A stretch of DNA of 64,000 nt, taken from contig CM022303.1 of the NCBI GenBank assembly GCA_011799875.1, positions 191,629,700 to 191,693,699 of the forward strand, given 5' to 3'. Positions 31,137 to 40,876 of the stretch are shown here, in pieces (the first letter of the stretch is position 1; each line of letters opens with the position of its first letter). The notes under the pieces were generated by a model. That model saw nothing but the letters and a program-made list of their open reading frames with translations, did not search any database and was not told the DNA's origin. This stretch comes from Thinopyrum elongatum. Its lineage: Eukaryota > Streptophyta > Magnoliopsida > Poales > Poaceae. Both the position numbers and the translations under genes were made by a program.

Positions 31137-31978
31137 TACTTCTAGTATGTGCAAAACACGTAAATTAGAATTTCAATGGCACGCTACACAATGTCTCTCC
31201 CTTTTTTCAGTTAATATATTATGATTAAAATGATGTGGGGGCATCCATGAAGCCACGTGGCACATGTGGAGGCATTGTCGCGACCTCCTTGTGTGGATTG
31301 ATCACAGTGACGTGCTGCTAGTTCCAGAAGAATGTACTCGTCCTCTCTCACGCACACTGGCAGTACATGCACGAAGCGAAGATGTGCACGCACGCACTCA
31401 TTCCCTCGCACGCACACGCGGGTACACGGTGGGACGCATTTTTGTACGAAGATCCACCCCATGTGGTAATTTGACGCGTGTAAAGTCGTTCACTTCATTG
31501 ATGGTCAATTAATACAGTGCATGCAAAGTGAGTGGACGTGAGGGAGGAAGTAGTTGAGAAAGACATTACTACTCCACTGCGTGCATGCGAGTAGTTAAAT
31601 CATTGGTTGCTACTTCCATTGGTCTTCTTCATATTTTGTGCCAATTTTTGACCATAATTTTAAGTAACACAATATTTATGCATGTCATAAAAATTACTGT
31701 CATCGAAAACTATGTTCAAATGTGATTCCAATGATATAATTTTTGGTGACATGCATTAACATTTTCTTAGTTAAATATTTGGTCAACAATTGGCACAAAA
31801 TAAAAAGGGGGCCAATAAACCAGGACGCGGGCAGGATGATCAATTTTTGCCTGGGTTACTGTTGGTGGCCTTTGTATTTAAATATGGACAAAGTGAAGTA
31901 GTACTATCTTTATCTTAGCCTCGTAGGGCTCTCCCAGCGCCTACGCTCGCCTCCCCGCCTCGCCCACCGGATCCTGCC
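31137..31978. other. Mixed intergenic sequence with a fragment related to the 16731-18128 element
   Basis: At about 31370-31470 the string gcacgcacgcactcattccc and the following cgcgggtacacggtgg match the right part of the 16731-18128 element, so a decayed relative lies here. A MITE occupies 31632-31802. No gene is supported before 31979. Confidence 0.45.
31632..31802. mobile_element. MITE with TATTTTGTGCCAA ends
   Basis: Left tattttgtgccaatttttga and the inverse at the right (gtcaacaattggcacaaaat) form terminal repeats of about 22 bp. The same family occurs at 41220-41395, sharing tttttg(g/a)tgacatgcattaaca-like sequence. Superfamily not proven, Mariner/Stowaway-like. Confidence 0.6.
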
Positions 31979-32522
31979 ATGGAGGATCCCGCCATGGATA
32001 ATCCCTTAGATCCCAGGATCCCGCGGGACTGCCCTCTCGCTACGGCCCGCAGCACTACCGCCTTTGAGCGAAACCCACATGTGTTTCAGAGGGGATCCAT
32101 TGCTCTTCAATCATAGATCGGTGGCGCCGGAGGACATGCCAAGGCTGCGTTTCAGGTGGTGGGCAGCAAGGGCAAATCAGATCAAGGAAGCGTCGCATCG
32201 ATTGAAGACAAGTTCGAAGGAGCTGCGCCTGGCGAAACACAAGGTGGAGGCGCAAGTCGATCTCAGGGGAGAGATGCTGAGGGATGTCAACATCTGGCAG
32301 TGTCGCGTTAATTTCGAGCTGGGGCTAATGGCAGAGATCATATTCACGGAGTCGACTGCAGAGGAAAGAACGCGCATGCCTGCGGATTGGTATGAGCAGC
32401 CGGTGCAACTGTTCAAATGGGCGGTAGGAGAAGCCAAATCACGGGACCAGCTGCGGCGGCGCTGCTGGGCATGCATCGTAGGCGAGGTGAGCTGCCCTCC
32501 TTCCCCGCCAGCGATGCAGTGA
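31979..32522 (+). CDS. Unknown low-copy protein, possibly with one frameshift
   Basis: Two overlapping frames: ATG at 31979 opens 45 codons (MEDPAMDNPLDPRIPRDC) to 32114, and a second frame from 32064 runs 152 codons to TGA at 32520. The second is non-repetitive and helix-rich (SSKELRLAKHKVEAQVD, NIWQCRVNFELGLMAEIIF), typical of a real protein. I suspect one gene with a frameshift between 32060 and 32115. GC content is raised relative to the flanks. No domain recognised; function unknown. It starts the low-copy island that includes the next genes. Confidence 0.5.
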
Positions 32523-33057
32523 CCTACTCGGTTGCTGCTGCCGTGAACTTGCGGCGCCATGGCGGTTTGCAACCGTGACAATCACTCCATCTATATGTAT
32601 TGTATTCCTGTGAAAATACTTGGTCGTTTGGAAAAAGATGGTAATTGATTTATCACTAGTTTTTGAATGCTTGGTCGTGACAATCACCCGAAGCCACAAC
32701 CAGAAGTCTCCATCGCGTAATAATTACGGTCGGTCGCACCAACAGACGGTCGGTCGGACCCGCGTCTCACCGAAGGGACACGCATCGGCTTGGTCTGACA
32801 TGTACGACCAGTTACATCACTGACTTGTGCGACCGCATTTGAGCAGTAGTACTTGAAATTTGTGTTCCAGGAAACTCATCGGGAGCCGTTTCGGGCCTCG
32901 AAACCAAAACCATCAATTAATCTTTAGCTTGTTCCCATCACATTCCAAAGTAGTACTACCATGCTATAATTAAGTGCAAACCTGCTCACACCTAGTACGT
33001 ATCAAACTTGAACGTGTTCCCACTATGCAGGTTTTAGTACTAGTGCTAGTACTAGGT
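32523..33057. other. Intergenic, upstream of the coiled-coil gene
   Basis: Contains two acggtcggtcgg-like strings (about 32727 and 32744) that are echoed near 37028. No gene. Confidence 0.4.
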
Positions 33058-33066
33058 TATAAAAAA
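33058..33066 (+). promoter_or_regulatory. TATA box of the coiled-coil gene
   Basis: tataaaaaa, 70 bp upstream of the ATG at 33136 and with no ATG between, a normal plant core promoter arrangement. Confidence 0.6.
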
Positions 33067-33135
33067 GGGAACTACCTAGCCGAAAATCACTCTACCTTCC
33101 TCCTCATAAGTCTTTCTTGTTCATCCGTCCTTGCC

Positions 33136-33843
33136 ATGGCCGGTGTGCAGAGCTCTAGGTCGAGAACTACTCGTAACAAGGGAGCGGCAACCAAGGCCGT
33201 GGAAAAAAAAGAGAGGGCTCGTCGCCTCGCAGAGACATCGAAAGATCTCTCACGGGCAGGCGAGGGCTCCCAGGAGCGCCCTAGCCGTGAAGGTGAACAT
33301 GCCGAGCTGGTGGTGTTGGAGTCGTTATCCGTCAACGACATGCCCGATCAGCTCAATAAGTAGAAGGAGTTCATCGACAGCTTGGTGGAGCTGCTGAAGG
33401 AGAGCCTCGATGACATGCCCGTTGAGCTCAATAAGAAGGAGGAGTTGACCGCCGGCTTGGTGATGCTGCTGAAGGAGAGCATTGCCTCGGGTAAGAAGGC
33501 GGCCGGCGAAATCCTGCAACTTCAAGAGGACAAGGCGAAGCTCCGCCACGAGCTCGACCTGCTGAAGGAGGAGAACGCCGGCTGGAAGAAGCTGCATGAG
33601 AAGAGTAGTTCGTCGGTGAAGATGCTGCACGCCCTCATCATGGAACAGAAGGAGGAGTTGGCGAAGCTCCGCATCGAGCACCCGGCTACTGTCAAGGTAC
33701 GTAATGCGGCCGTGGAACAGATGATGAAGGCTCGCGTCGAGAAATCCCGCATCATCGACAGAATGAAGAAGATGGCGGAGGAGATGCGCAAGGAGATGGA
33801 GGTCAAGGAGGCGATGAAGAAGCAGTTACGACTCTGCGGCTAG
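33136..33843 (+). pseudogene. Coiled-coil protein gene, 235 codons, one in-frame TAG
   Basis: ATG at 33136 (ccATGGCC context) begins MAGVQSSRSRTTRNKGA; one frame continues to TAG at 33841, interrupted only by TAG at 33361-33363 (in NK*KEF). The N-terminal 75 residues are basic; the rest is a Lys/Glu/Leu-rich coiled coil with a repeated segment: SVNDMPDQLNK (about residues 66-76) is followed by LDDMPVELNKKEE about 20 residues later. The C-terminus is KKQLRLCG. There is a TATA box 70 bp upstream. Family not recognised. The single nonsense codon may be a sequencing or allele difference, so the gene could be functional in other lines; reinitiation at an internal ATG (33382) would leave 153 residues. 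Confidence 0.65.
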
Positions 33844-34892
33844 CAACCCTTCATGTAGTAGAGAGCAGCGCCCCAGACTTGTGTGTGCGTCTTCCTTCTT
33901 TTTTTGGGGGGATAATCTTCCTTCTTCTTTTGCTCCTGTGTTTCTTCTTTTGCTTCGGGTGTTTCGCCGCACATGTCACGTTCTCTGCGAGGCATGAATA
34001 GAACAATGCTAACGATGAGCGGCGCCGTGGGATCGATGACTAGCAAATTAGATCATTTTTTATTGCCATATCGCACTGGGCTGCCGTGTATCATGCTCCT
34101 CCGTCGTACTAGTACTCCAGTGGAAAACTTGAGTATACCGCACGGTTATTTGCTCCTTCTCAGGTCGTCGGCAACATTTATTCGAGCAGTCAAATCACAA
34201 GGCCCCACCTTCCAGCAGTAATGAGCCGTCAAATCACAAAGGCCCTCACCTCTCATGAAACCGACCAAGCGAGTCTGTCCCACCCTCTAGCCTTTTAAAT
34301 GTATACTTTTATACAGTAGTAGTATCAATGGATTGCACCATGGAGCAAAACTAACAAGATGAAATTAAAGAAAAAAGGTGGTACATATAGAGAGCGCTCG
34401 TCGCCAAATTATGTATATAGTACTATTAAAAAAGCTAGTACGTGCTTAGATGGGGTGCTAAAGTCTATTAAAGAAATTAGCCTACCTATTTAATTCTTTG
34501 ACAACTAAACTCCTTCATGCTTTGGGTAAACTTCTCTCATTTAAGTTTTTTTTTAGAATTTCATATCTCATTTAAGTGTTTTGCGTATGTTGCATGCTTA
34601 GAGCGTGGTTAATAGTATGGCCAACTGCTGGCTATATGATGTTGGCCATATATATTGTGTGTATATAATGTGAAGAAACGAGTGGTAGTACTACCAACTA
34701 CAAGATGAACTGTAAGAAATACTAGTATGTACGTACTGAAGAGTTAAAGTAGCGAGAAGGAACATAACATAGTTCTGCTGGGGGCTCAGCACAACACACC
34801 CCTCAAATAAAACTAAGCACCCTGAAATTAAACTAAGCAACTAATCCGGTAGACACTGCATTAGAACCATCATGAGCAACGACACTGCCACC
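33844..34892. other. Intergenic with a duplicated block and a MITE fragment
   Basis: About 34190-34370 is a diverged direct copy of 36765-36985 (shared tcaaatcaca strings, then atggattgc(a/g)ccatggagca). At 34599-34665 gagcgtggttaatagtatgg is a fragment of the Tourist-like MITE seen complete at 36241. No gene seen. Confidence 0.5.
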
Positions 34893-35612
34893 TTACTCGG
34901 ACTCCTCGTCCACGTGCTCGACTTCGTCCTTGTCCCTCTTCCTCTTGGCCGATACTTCTTTGCTTGAACCGCACACTTGGCTCTCGCTCTTCATCCAACC
35001 CTTGTAGATATTGAAACAAAGGTAGGCATCCATTGCAGCGTACTGGATGTGGTCTCTATCTAGTACATTCCACTGCCATGTAAGATGAAACTCGGGCGGA
35101 GGTTTCGTCAGTTTACCATACAAAGGATCAACCATGGCTCTTGCCAGGGTCAGCATTGAAGGCTGACGGGAGGGCACCAGCCCATTCTTCTGGAGGTCGA
35201 AGGGCTGGCCTACAACGAGGCCTATCCGACTCAGGACTCTTCTGTCGTTCGTAAAGTCTATAGTAATGAATTTGACTTTGCTGCCCGCGAGGAAGTTCTT
35301 AAAATCCTCGCACTCAACGCCGGCATGGCATATGTGGTAGACCAAGCACAAGTTATGCACGCAAACCTGGATCACGGCAGGCTTCTTCCTCTCTTCCTCC
35401 TTTAGATTCTTCTCTTTTCCCAGGACTGTGGTGTTCCCAACATCTAGCCCAGCGACCCACTCATCACCATTTGACTTTTCGAACATGCGTCTGAAGCGAG
35501 AAAGGCATCCTTTCACCGTTGCGGAAGAACGGGTGTAGATGACGTTGAACTCATCGCCGGTGATGGTTCTAACCTTGTACTCACCGCTAATCATGTAGAT
35601 TTGGGACGCCAT
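34893..35612 (-). CDS. 3'-5' exonuclease domain protein (RNase D/WRN-like), first catalytic motif altered
   Basis: ATG at 35612 on the minus strand (MASQIYMISGEYKV) to TGA/TAG end at 34893, 239 residues, single exon. Although the frame is open to 35834, I chose this start because upstream lies a 36-bp-type repeat (gcagttcgctcctagtcgtc-like at about 35670 and 35715) typical of a leader. The protein shows the DEDD exonuclease layout: ExoI at GLDVGNTTVLG, ExoII at KFITIDFTNDRRVLSRIG, ExoIII at IQYAAMDAYLCFNIY. ExoI normally reads D-x-E (LDVEYT-like in plant relatives); here Glu is Gly, so metal binding should be impaired. The C-terminus is a basic-acidic tail (KRKRDKDEVEHVDEESE) that may be nuclear. 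It is otherwise intact. Plant relatives act on RNA or DNA ends; the substrate here is unknown. Confidence 0.85.
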   Translation of the reverse strand: MASQIYMISGEYKVRTITGDEFNVIYTRSSATVKGCLSRFRRMFEKSNGDEWVAGLDVGNTTVLGKEKNLKEEERKKPAVIQVCVHNLCLVYHICHAGVECEDFKNFLAGSKVKFITIDFTNDRRVLSRIGLVVGQPFDLQKNGLVPSRQPSMLTLARAMVDPLYGKLTKPPPEFHLTWQWNVLDRDHIQYAAMDAYLCFNIYKGWMKSESQVCGSSKEVSAKRKRDKDEVEHVDEESE

Positions 35613-36240
35613 GGATTTGGGAGGAGGGTTAGGATTAGTGGAACTGCTGTAATGTGAAAGAACGGGACGACTAGGAGCGAACTGCCGTAATGTTAAAGGA
35701 CGGCTGGGGACGAGTAGGAGCGAACTACTAGCGGTTTTCTGATTGTAAAAATGCTTGAGTGGGTCATGTGAACGGCATGGTAGTGGCTTGCCTGGTGGAT
35801 AAATGGATTCATGCACAGTACTATGGGGGCCCAATTAGATGTCATGTCTACTAGACGCCCAATTAAATGGCTTCATGCATCTGCGTGTTCGCACGCCAAG
35901 CATCGGGAAAATTACAGGTGATACGAAGCTTTCCATGCTCCCATGATATGGGCTTCCGAGAGCCCTTGGATCTGAGATCGAATGGATGCATGGCATGATT
36001 CTAGACCTATGGGTGAATATCCTATACTGGAGGGTTATTCTTGAAATTTTCAACAACTTAGCATGCGACCGTTCGATCTTAGATCCAAGGGCTGTCAGCA
36101 GCCCGTATCATGGTCGCGCCTACCACGACTGTCGCCTCGCTCGCGCGGTCGCGCCCTTGAAAATTTCAGACGGCTATAAATGAGCATTTTTTTTGCCTAC
36201 TTCGCATGCATGAAATTACTTCCTCCGTCCAGGTGCGTTA
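35613..36240. other. Upstream of the exonuclease gene
   Basis: Leader repeat at 35655-35730, then unique sequence containing the inverted repeat listed separately. No TATA box found and no other gene. Confidence 0.4.
35941..36113. repeat. Inverted repeat, arms about 50 bp, spacer about 70 bp
   Basis: Left arm about 35941-35992 (catgatatgggcttccgaga then gcccttggatctgagatcga) and right arm about 36062-36113 (its inverse with several mismatches: tcgatcttagatccaagggc). Total length 173 bp fits a small MITE. The agatccaaggg core is frequent at grass DNA transposon ends, but no target duplication was identified. Confidence 0.6.
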
Positions 36241-36534
36241 GAGCATGGTTAATAATATAGCCAACTGTTGGCTATAAAATGTTGCCATATCATCTATAGC
36301 CAACACATATAGTCACTCATACAATAAGGTTAGCTATAAGGTTGGCTATAAGATTAGTACTTTTTCTCATCTTCACTCTATCTCTTTCCTCATATTTATT
36401 GCATCTGCCTTGGAGCACGCATATAGCCAGGCTCTTGCATGAGAGCCCACCCCCCTTACTTTTTCATGTCTCTCTCCTCCACATAGAAAAAATTGCCATG
36501 TAAGCAGGCTATAAGCCCACTATTGTACTTGCTC
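36241..36534. mobile_element. Tourist/Harbinger-like MITE with TTA target duplication, plus adjoining partial copy
   Basis: Begins gagcatggttaataatatag and ends tattgtacttgctc (inverse gagcaagtacaata). TTA flanks at 36238-36240 and 36535-36537, the Harbinger-type duplication. Directly after it, 36538-36665 contains a second, truncated copy of the same family in the same orientation (gctatctgatgttggcatg, then ctctatctctttcttcg). Confidence 0.8.
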
Positions 36535-36764
36535 TTAGGCTATCTGATGTTGGCATGTCATACATAGTCATCACTTAGTCACTCATACAACAAGGTTAGC
36601 TATAAGAGTTTTTTTTCTTCTCTCTATCTCTTTCTTCGTAGTATTTATTGCATTTGCCAAGGAGTAAGGAGTACAGTACTTGGCACCTGTATACCATGGA
36701 GGTGGTCAGGAATCAGGAGACTCACGCCGGTCGTAGCGCCGCAGTAATAATGATAATGGCAAGT

Positions 36765-36985
36765 CAAATCACAGGGCCCCCCCTGTCTAGCAGTAACGAG
36801 CCATCAAATCACACAGCCCTATGTTTGCAGTAGCCTACTCCCTCATCTTCTCGCCTCTTTGTCGAACCGACTAGGCGGAACTGCCCCGCCTACCGCGCGG
36901 GAAAAGCCCCGCCCTTGACTTTTAAATATAATTTTGTATCCATGGATTGCGCCATGGAGCAAAGCCTCAAGAAAACGGCGGTACA
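36765..36985. repeat. Second copy of the duplicated block seen at 34190-34370
   Basis: Shares ordered landmarks with 34190-34370: tcaaatcaca, cagtaa(t/c)gagcc, aaccgac, ttttaaat, then atggattgcgccatggagca. This copy is followed by an acggtcagtcggtctgg segment resembling 32744-32790. The two copies flank the exonuclease gene. Confidence 0.55.
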
Positions 36986-37304
36986 CATGTATACAGCACG
37001 CCCGTCACATTCCCGTTGCACCCCAAACGGTCAGTCGGTCTGGCACGCCACTCTCCGAATGGAACTTGCGTCATATTGCGTTTGCACACACATGTGGGAC
37101 CGCAATTGAGAATCGACCATAGGCACACTCCCCCGTCCCCGCAAGTTGGTTGAGTTAATAGAAGAGAGAGATGAGCGATAGTACTGGACTAGTGCTGTAA
37201 ACACGTCGGTGCCTGGACGATCCCTGCACGACACGGGAGATCAGTTCGTCCATGCATCTAACCAGACTCCAGCAGATGGCTAGATTGGCTATCGTCTACA
37301 TATC

Positions 37305-37838
37305 GTGCAGGCTGTGTTGTACAGGGCTGTAGTTCTGATGAGAAATCTAAAAAAAGGTTTCTTGTCATCTCGCAATATTAGGTGTCATGTGCTTCAGATC
37401 ACTGCGAGGGTTAAACAGCGACAACTGTGTTCCTCTCTTCACACTCTCTCGTCCTCTCCAGATCTAAATACGACAGCGGTGGCCGCACTCTCTCTCTGCT
37501 CACCGCTGGTCACAGATCCGATCGGATCCCCTCCGCCGGGGAAGGCGAGAAGGTGCAATGTTCACACGGTCGTCCTCGGCGACAGCTCTTACCCACTGCC
37601 GACTCGTCCCGATCAGCGTGCCTTGCCGTTCTCTCCCACGCAGCACCGGCTAGGGAGGGCCTCCGACCCCTTCTTCCTTGCTGCCGTAGTGTGGGCAGAT
37701 CCGGCCTCACGCCGCCCACCTAGCGACATCCCGGCGACCCTCAGGTATAACTTCCTTCGAAACTGGCCTTGCTCTACTGCCCCAGCTCCTGACATCGCTG
37801 CATTTGTATCTTTTACTATTTCTCAGGCCACTTCGTAG
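37305..37838 (+). other. Open frame of 177 codons, unknown
   Basis: ATG at 37305 to TAG at 37836. The sequence is not repetitive but shows no domain, and frames in other phases are also long (GC-rich 5'-UTR-like composition around 37430-37740). A possible donor (caggta, 37743) suggests it may be a first exon or a transcribed leader. I cannot decide. Confidence 0.25.
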
Positions 37839-40387
37839 ATAGGATCAATCGGCTGTTCGAAAGCCACCTAAACTTTTACTGTTAAGAGGTAAAACTACTT
37901 CATGCAGTCGAATCTAGTACTACTTGGTTCAAACAGGGAAGAAAGGGGGTGGGGGGTGGGGGAAGATTTGTTACCTAAATCTAGGACTTGGCCGAAAGAG
38001 GAAATAATGGGGGCAAAAAGTAGTAGAGACTGGCTATCCAACTGGTCTCTTGGTCTAATAGGGAAATAAAGGGAAACGCAGTACAAACTCAATATAAACC
38101 GATCTATTGGTTGAAAAAGGAAAGAAAGTGGGGACTGGGGGACAAGTCAACAGAGTATGTCCAGCACTAGATTTGCTAGCCTCACACAGTATAAGGTAGC
38201 TATACCGAACAAAAATGGGACCAACCCAGATATCCTGTTCTGATGTTTGTCACCCCGAGCCCCTCTTATGTAATGCCACTGGTAAAATGTAGTAGTCCCA
38301 CTGTTAAAAGTAAGGACACATAAACCAATGTTGTTTTCAATGTAATGCCTCTAGTAATATGAATCACAGCACTATTTTTCATGTCCTACTAAATTTCCCA
38401 TTAAGATAAGTTGCTTCTTTTTGTTAGAAATGCAACTGTCCTGGTCCGCCTACTCTCTCATGCCCAAATACCAACTCTTTAGCAGCTGTTAATGTAATGT
38501 TGCTGGTAAAATGAAGCAATGGCACCATTAAAGTAATGTCATATTTAACGGTTGTCATAGTTAATCCTAATGCCCACACTAATATCTAGCAATGCTGCTG
38601 CTTTAGAAATTGCTACTGTCCTTGTAGGATCATCATTCAGATAAGGAACATGCTTCTTTTCATTTGATGTATGTTTCATCACTTGTTAGTCACCCTCCTT
38701 TCCACCTTTTTGTGCAAACAGAGATATACATTTCACGCTTGATCTTAGCTGAACTGCACAAATGATATCCAAATTATAGTTGAACATTCCACGAGCTTCA
38801 CGACCAACCTTGATGTTGCTCAATTTTATTGCAACTAATGAAGAAGAAGCTGCTAGCACATGGGACATTGCTTCATTTTAGGTGAACTACACAAAAAGGT
38901 CCCATGAATTGAATCATCCATGTTGGTGACTGGTGTCATCCCTTCTACAATGGCGTTGACTATAGATATGGTTCCCATCGCGAGGCATGTTCCTTTTTGG
39001 TCCGACCATTTACCAAAGATCCTGCATGTTGACTCTGCTCTTGTGCTACTGTTTTGGCACTGCCATGATAAAGTAGTAATGTTATTATTTTGCACCTTAA
39101 TCTAGTGGCACTATTAATTTGAGGCAATGTTTTGGCACCGAGCGTGCCACTGATTTTTTTTATATATCAAAAGAGGGGGTTTCCTCCGATTTCATTAAAG
39201 AAACCCAACCATAGAGAACCATTATCCGACAACATCTCATTGTAAACGGGCAGTTATGCAACTACTACTAGAACGGACTGAGTACTAGCAGGAGACAAGT
39301 TCACCACATAAGCTAGGTAGGTAGGGGGACACAGCACCAGCTCGACCAAGTTTGGATTACAACCCAAATGCTACCACAGAAACATCAGGGGGGAAGATAG
39401 GGACCGAAAGAGCCAGCTTCAGCATCCCAGTCTAAGCACCCCAGGCCTCCATTCTTGCAACGCATGGTACACCTCGCTTGCCACCTGCTCGACCCTAGTG
39501 CCACTGATAAAATGAAGTAATAATACAGTTAAAATAGACTGAGTGTCCTCTCTATCATTTCATTTCCAATGTAGACAAAGAAAGTGCTTCTCTTTGTTAG
39601 TATATGTTTCATCAACTAGTCCCATTGTTAATGTTTAAGTGTTTCTGCAAACTCGGGTGCTTAATTTTAGTTGATCTGCACAAAAATAGAGATTGGAATG
39701 TCTCAAGGCCCCTCCTTGTACTACCGCTGTACACTAATGTTCATCACTGGTAGAAGGTGTATCGGGGAGAATTGGGTCGATTTCCAGTAAGAGGCCTACC
39801 GTATGAGGCATCGCAGGGCCCATCTCGCCCTCGCAGCATGGCATACTGTGATACTATCGCAATATTTTCCCATTAAGAAAATGAAGTTTCTTCTATTTAT
39901 TAGTGTATGTTTCGTCAACTAGTGCCACTATAATGTAATCACGCTTTTTCATTATCTGTGCAAATAGGGTTATTCAGCTGCATTTTGGTGGAACTGCACA
40001 AATGTACTGATGGAACTGGCATATATGCAGAGTGCGAGGTGCCAAGTAAAAATTACCGACACCAACCATGCTCCATCTAAGCATTGGCATCCACCAGCAG
40101 TGGGATGGGTGGCACTCTCTGTGGACGGATCTTTCTCGGCAGCAAATCCTCTAATCAAATACTAGTAGCTTATATTGGCACTTTTCTAGGGAGTACTCTT
40201 TTCTGAAAGAAGCACCAATCTATTTTTCTTTATTTGTACACAGTGTCACAACTTTGTTTTTGGTCCAGAGCTATTTTAGGGTGATTGGCGTAGTACTCAG
40301 AGACTGATTGTAAGCATGATTTTCATTAGCCGTCACACTGATTGTAAGCATGAGTAGATGGAAGATTAGGTTAGTGCGAAGCTTACC
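37839..40387. repeat. Diverged repeats with TGCCACT...TAAAATGAAGTAAT motif; no gene
   Basis: The string gccactggtaaaatg or a close variant recurs near 38276, 38509 and 39502, and tatgtttcatcaactagt-like strings near 38668, 39606 and 39908. Several copies are followed by aactgcacaaa. The pattern suggests an old tandem array about 250-400 bp per unit, interrupted by a LINE or SINE fragment at 39155-39497. No ORF above 80 codons is convincing. Confidence 0.5.
39155..39497 (-). mobile_element. 5'-truncated LINE (non-LTR) insertion, 343 bp
   Basis: On the minus strand the sequence ends gaggaaaccccctctttt, then a short AT stretch and a poly-A of 7. An exact 11-bp target duplication, gtgccactgat, is at 39144-39154 and 39498-39508. 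The 3' end resembles grass LINE tails; no coding part is retained. It hit one unit of the surrounding diverged repeat. Confidence 0.85.
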
Positions 40388-40876
40388 TTAAGCCCTACCG
40401 CCGCCGTTGAAATGAGGCGAGCGGCGAGGGAACCGTGGAGAACGGTGGGGAAGCGACGTTGCGCCATCCGGCCTCCTCTTGCAGTGGGAGAACGAATACT
40501 CCTGTGGCTCCGGCTGGCACTGCACCCTCACGAACGGCAGACCGTACTTGATCAATTCGTTATCCTCTGGATGCTCGACCTTCAACCTGTACACCTACCA
40601 CCTCCGCCTGACTTTCACGTCGGGCGAATCTGTCTGCTCCATCGCCTAGAGGAGATACTCGATGAACTTGAAGGACTGCGGCGTGACTGTCGCCTGGGAG
40701 TAAATCGCCGCCCTCATCGCCGCCGTCTCGCTCTTTCGCATACATTGCCACATGGCCCTCACCGTCCTAGAAATCTCCCACTCGTTGTCAAAACAAGTAA
40801 GGATCTCCTTCAACCTGGCTAACTTCGCCTGGTCGCCGCCGGCGATCTGCCCGATTCGCTGCTGCATCCTCTCCAT
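40388..40876 (-). pseudogene. Paralogue of the 41685-42143 gene, two nonsense codons
   Basis: ATG at 40876 on the minus strand begins MERMQQRIGQIAGGDQAKLA. One frame runs to 40388, interrupted by TAG at 40646-40648 (replacing Trp in the LLW-AM motif of the other copy) and TAG at 40595-40597. Shared features with the plus-strand neighbour: (G)GD..KLARLKEI...FDN, AMEQTDSPD, KVEHPE, PFVRV, CKRR.D/VGATSLP. Family unknown. It is divergently arranged with its intact paralogue, 808 bp apart at the ATGs. Confidence 0.75.

Noticed and set aside
40412..40822. 136-codon plus-strand frame
   Set aside because: Antisense to the minus-strand pseudogene, whose protein aligns with the neighbouring paralogue.
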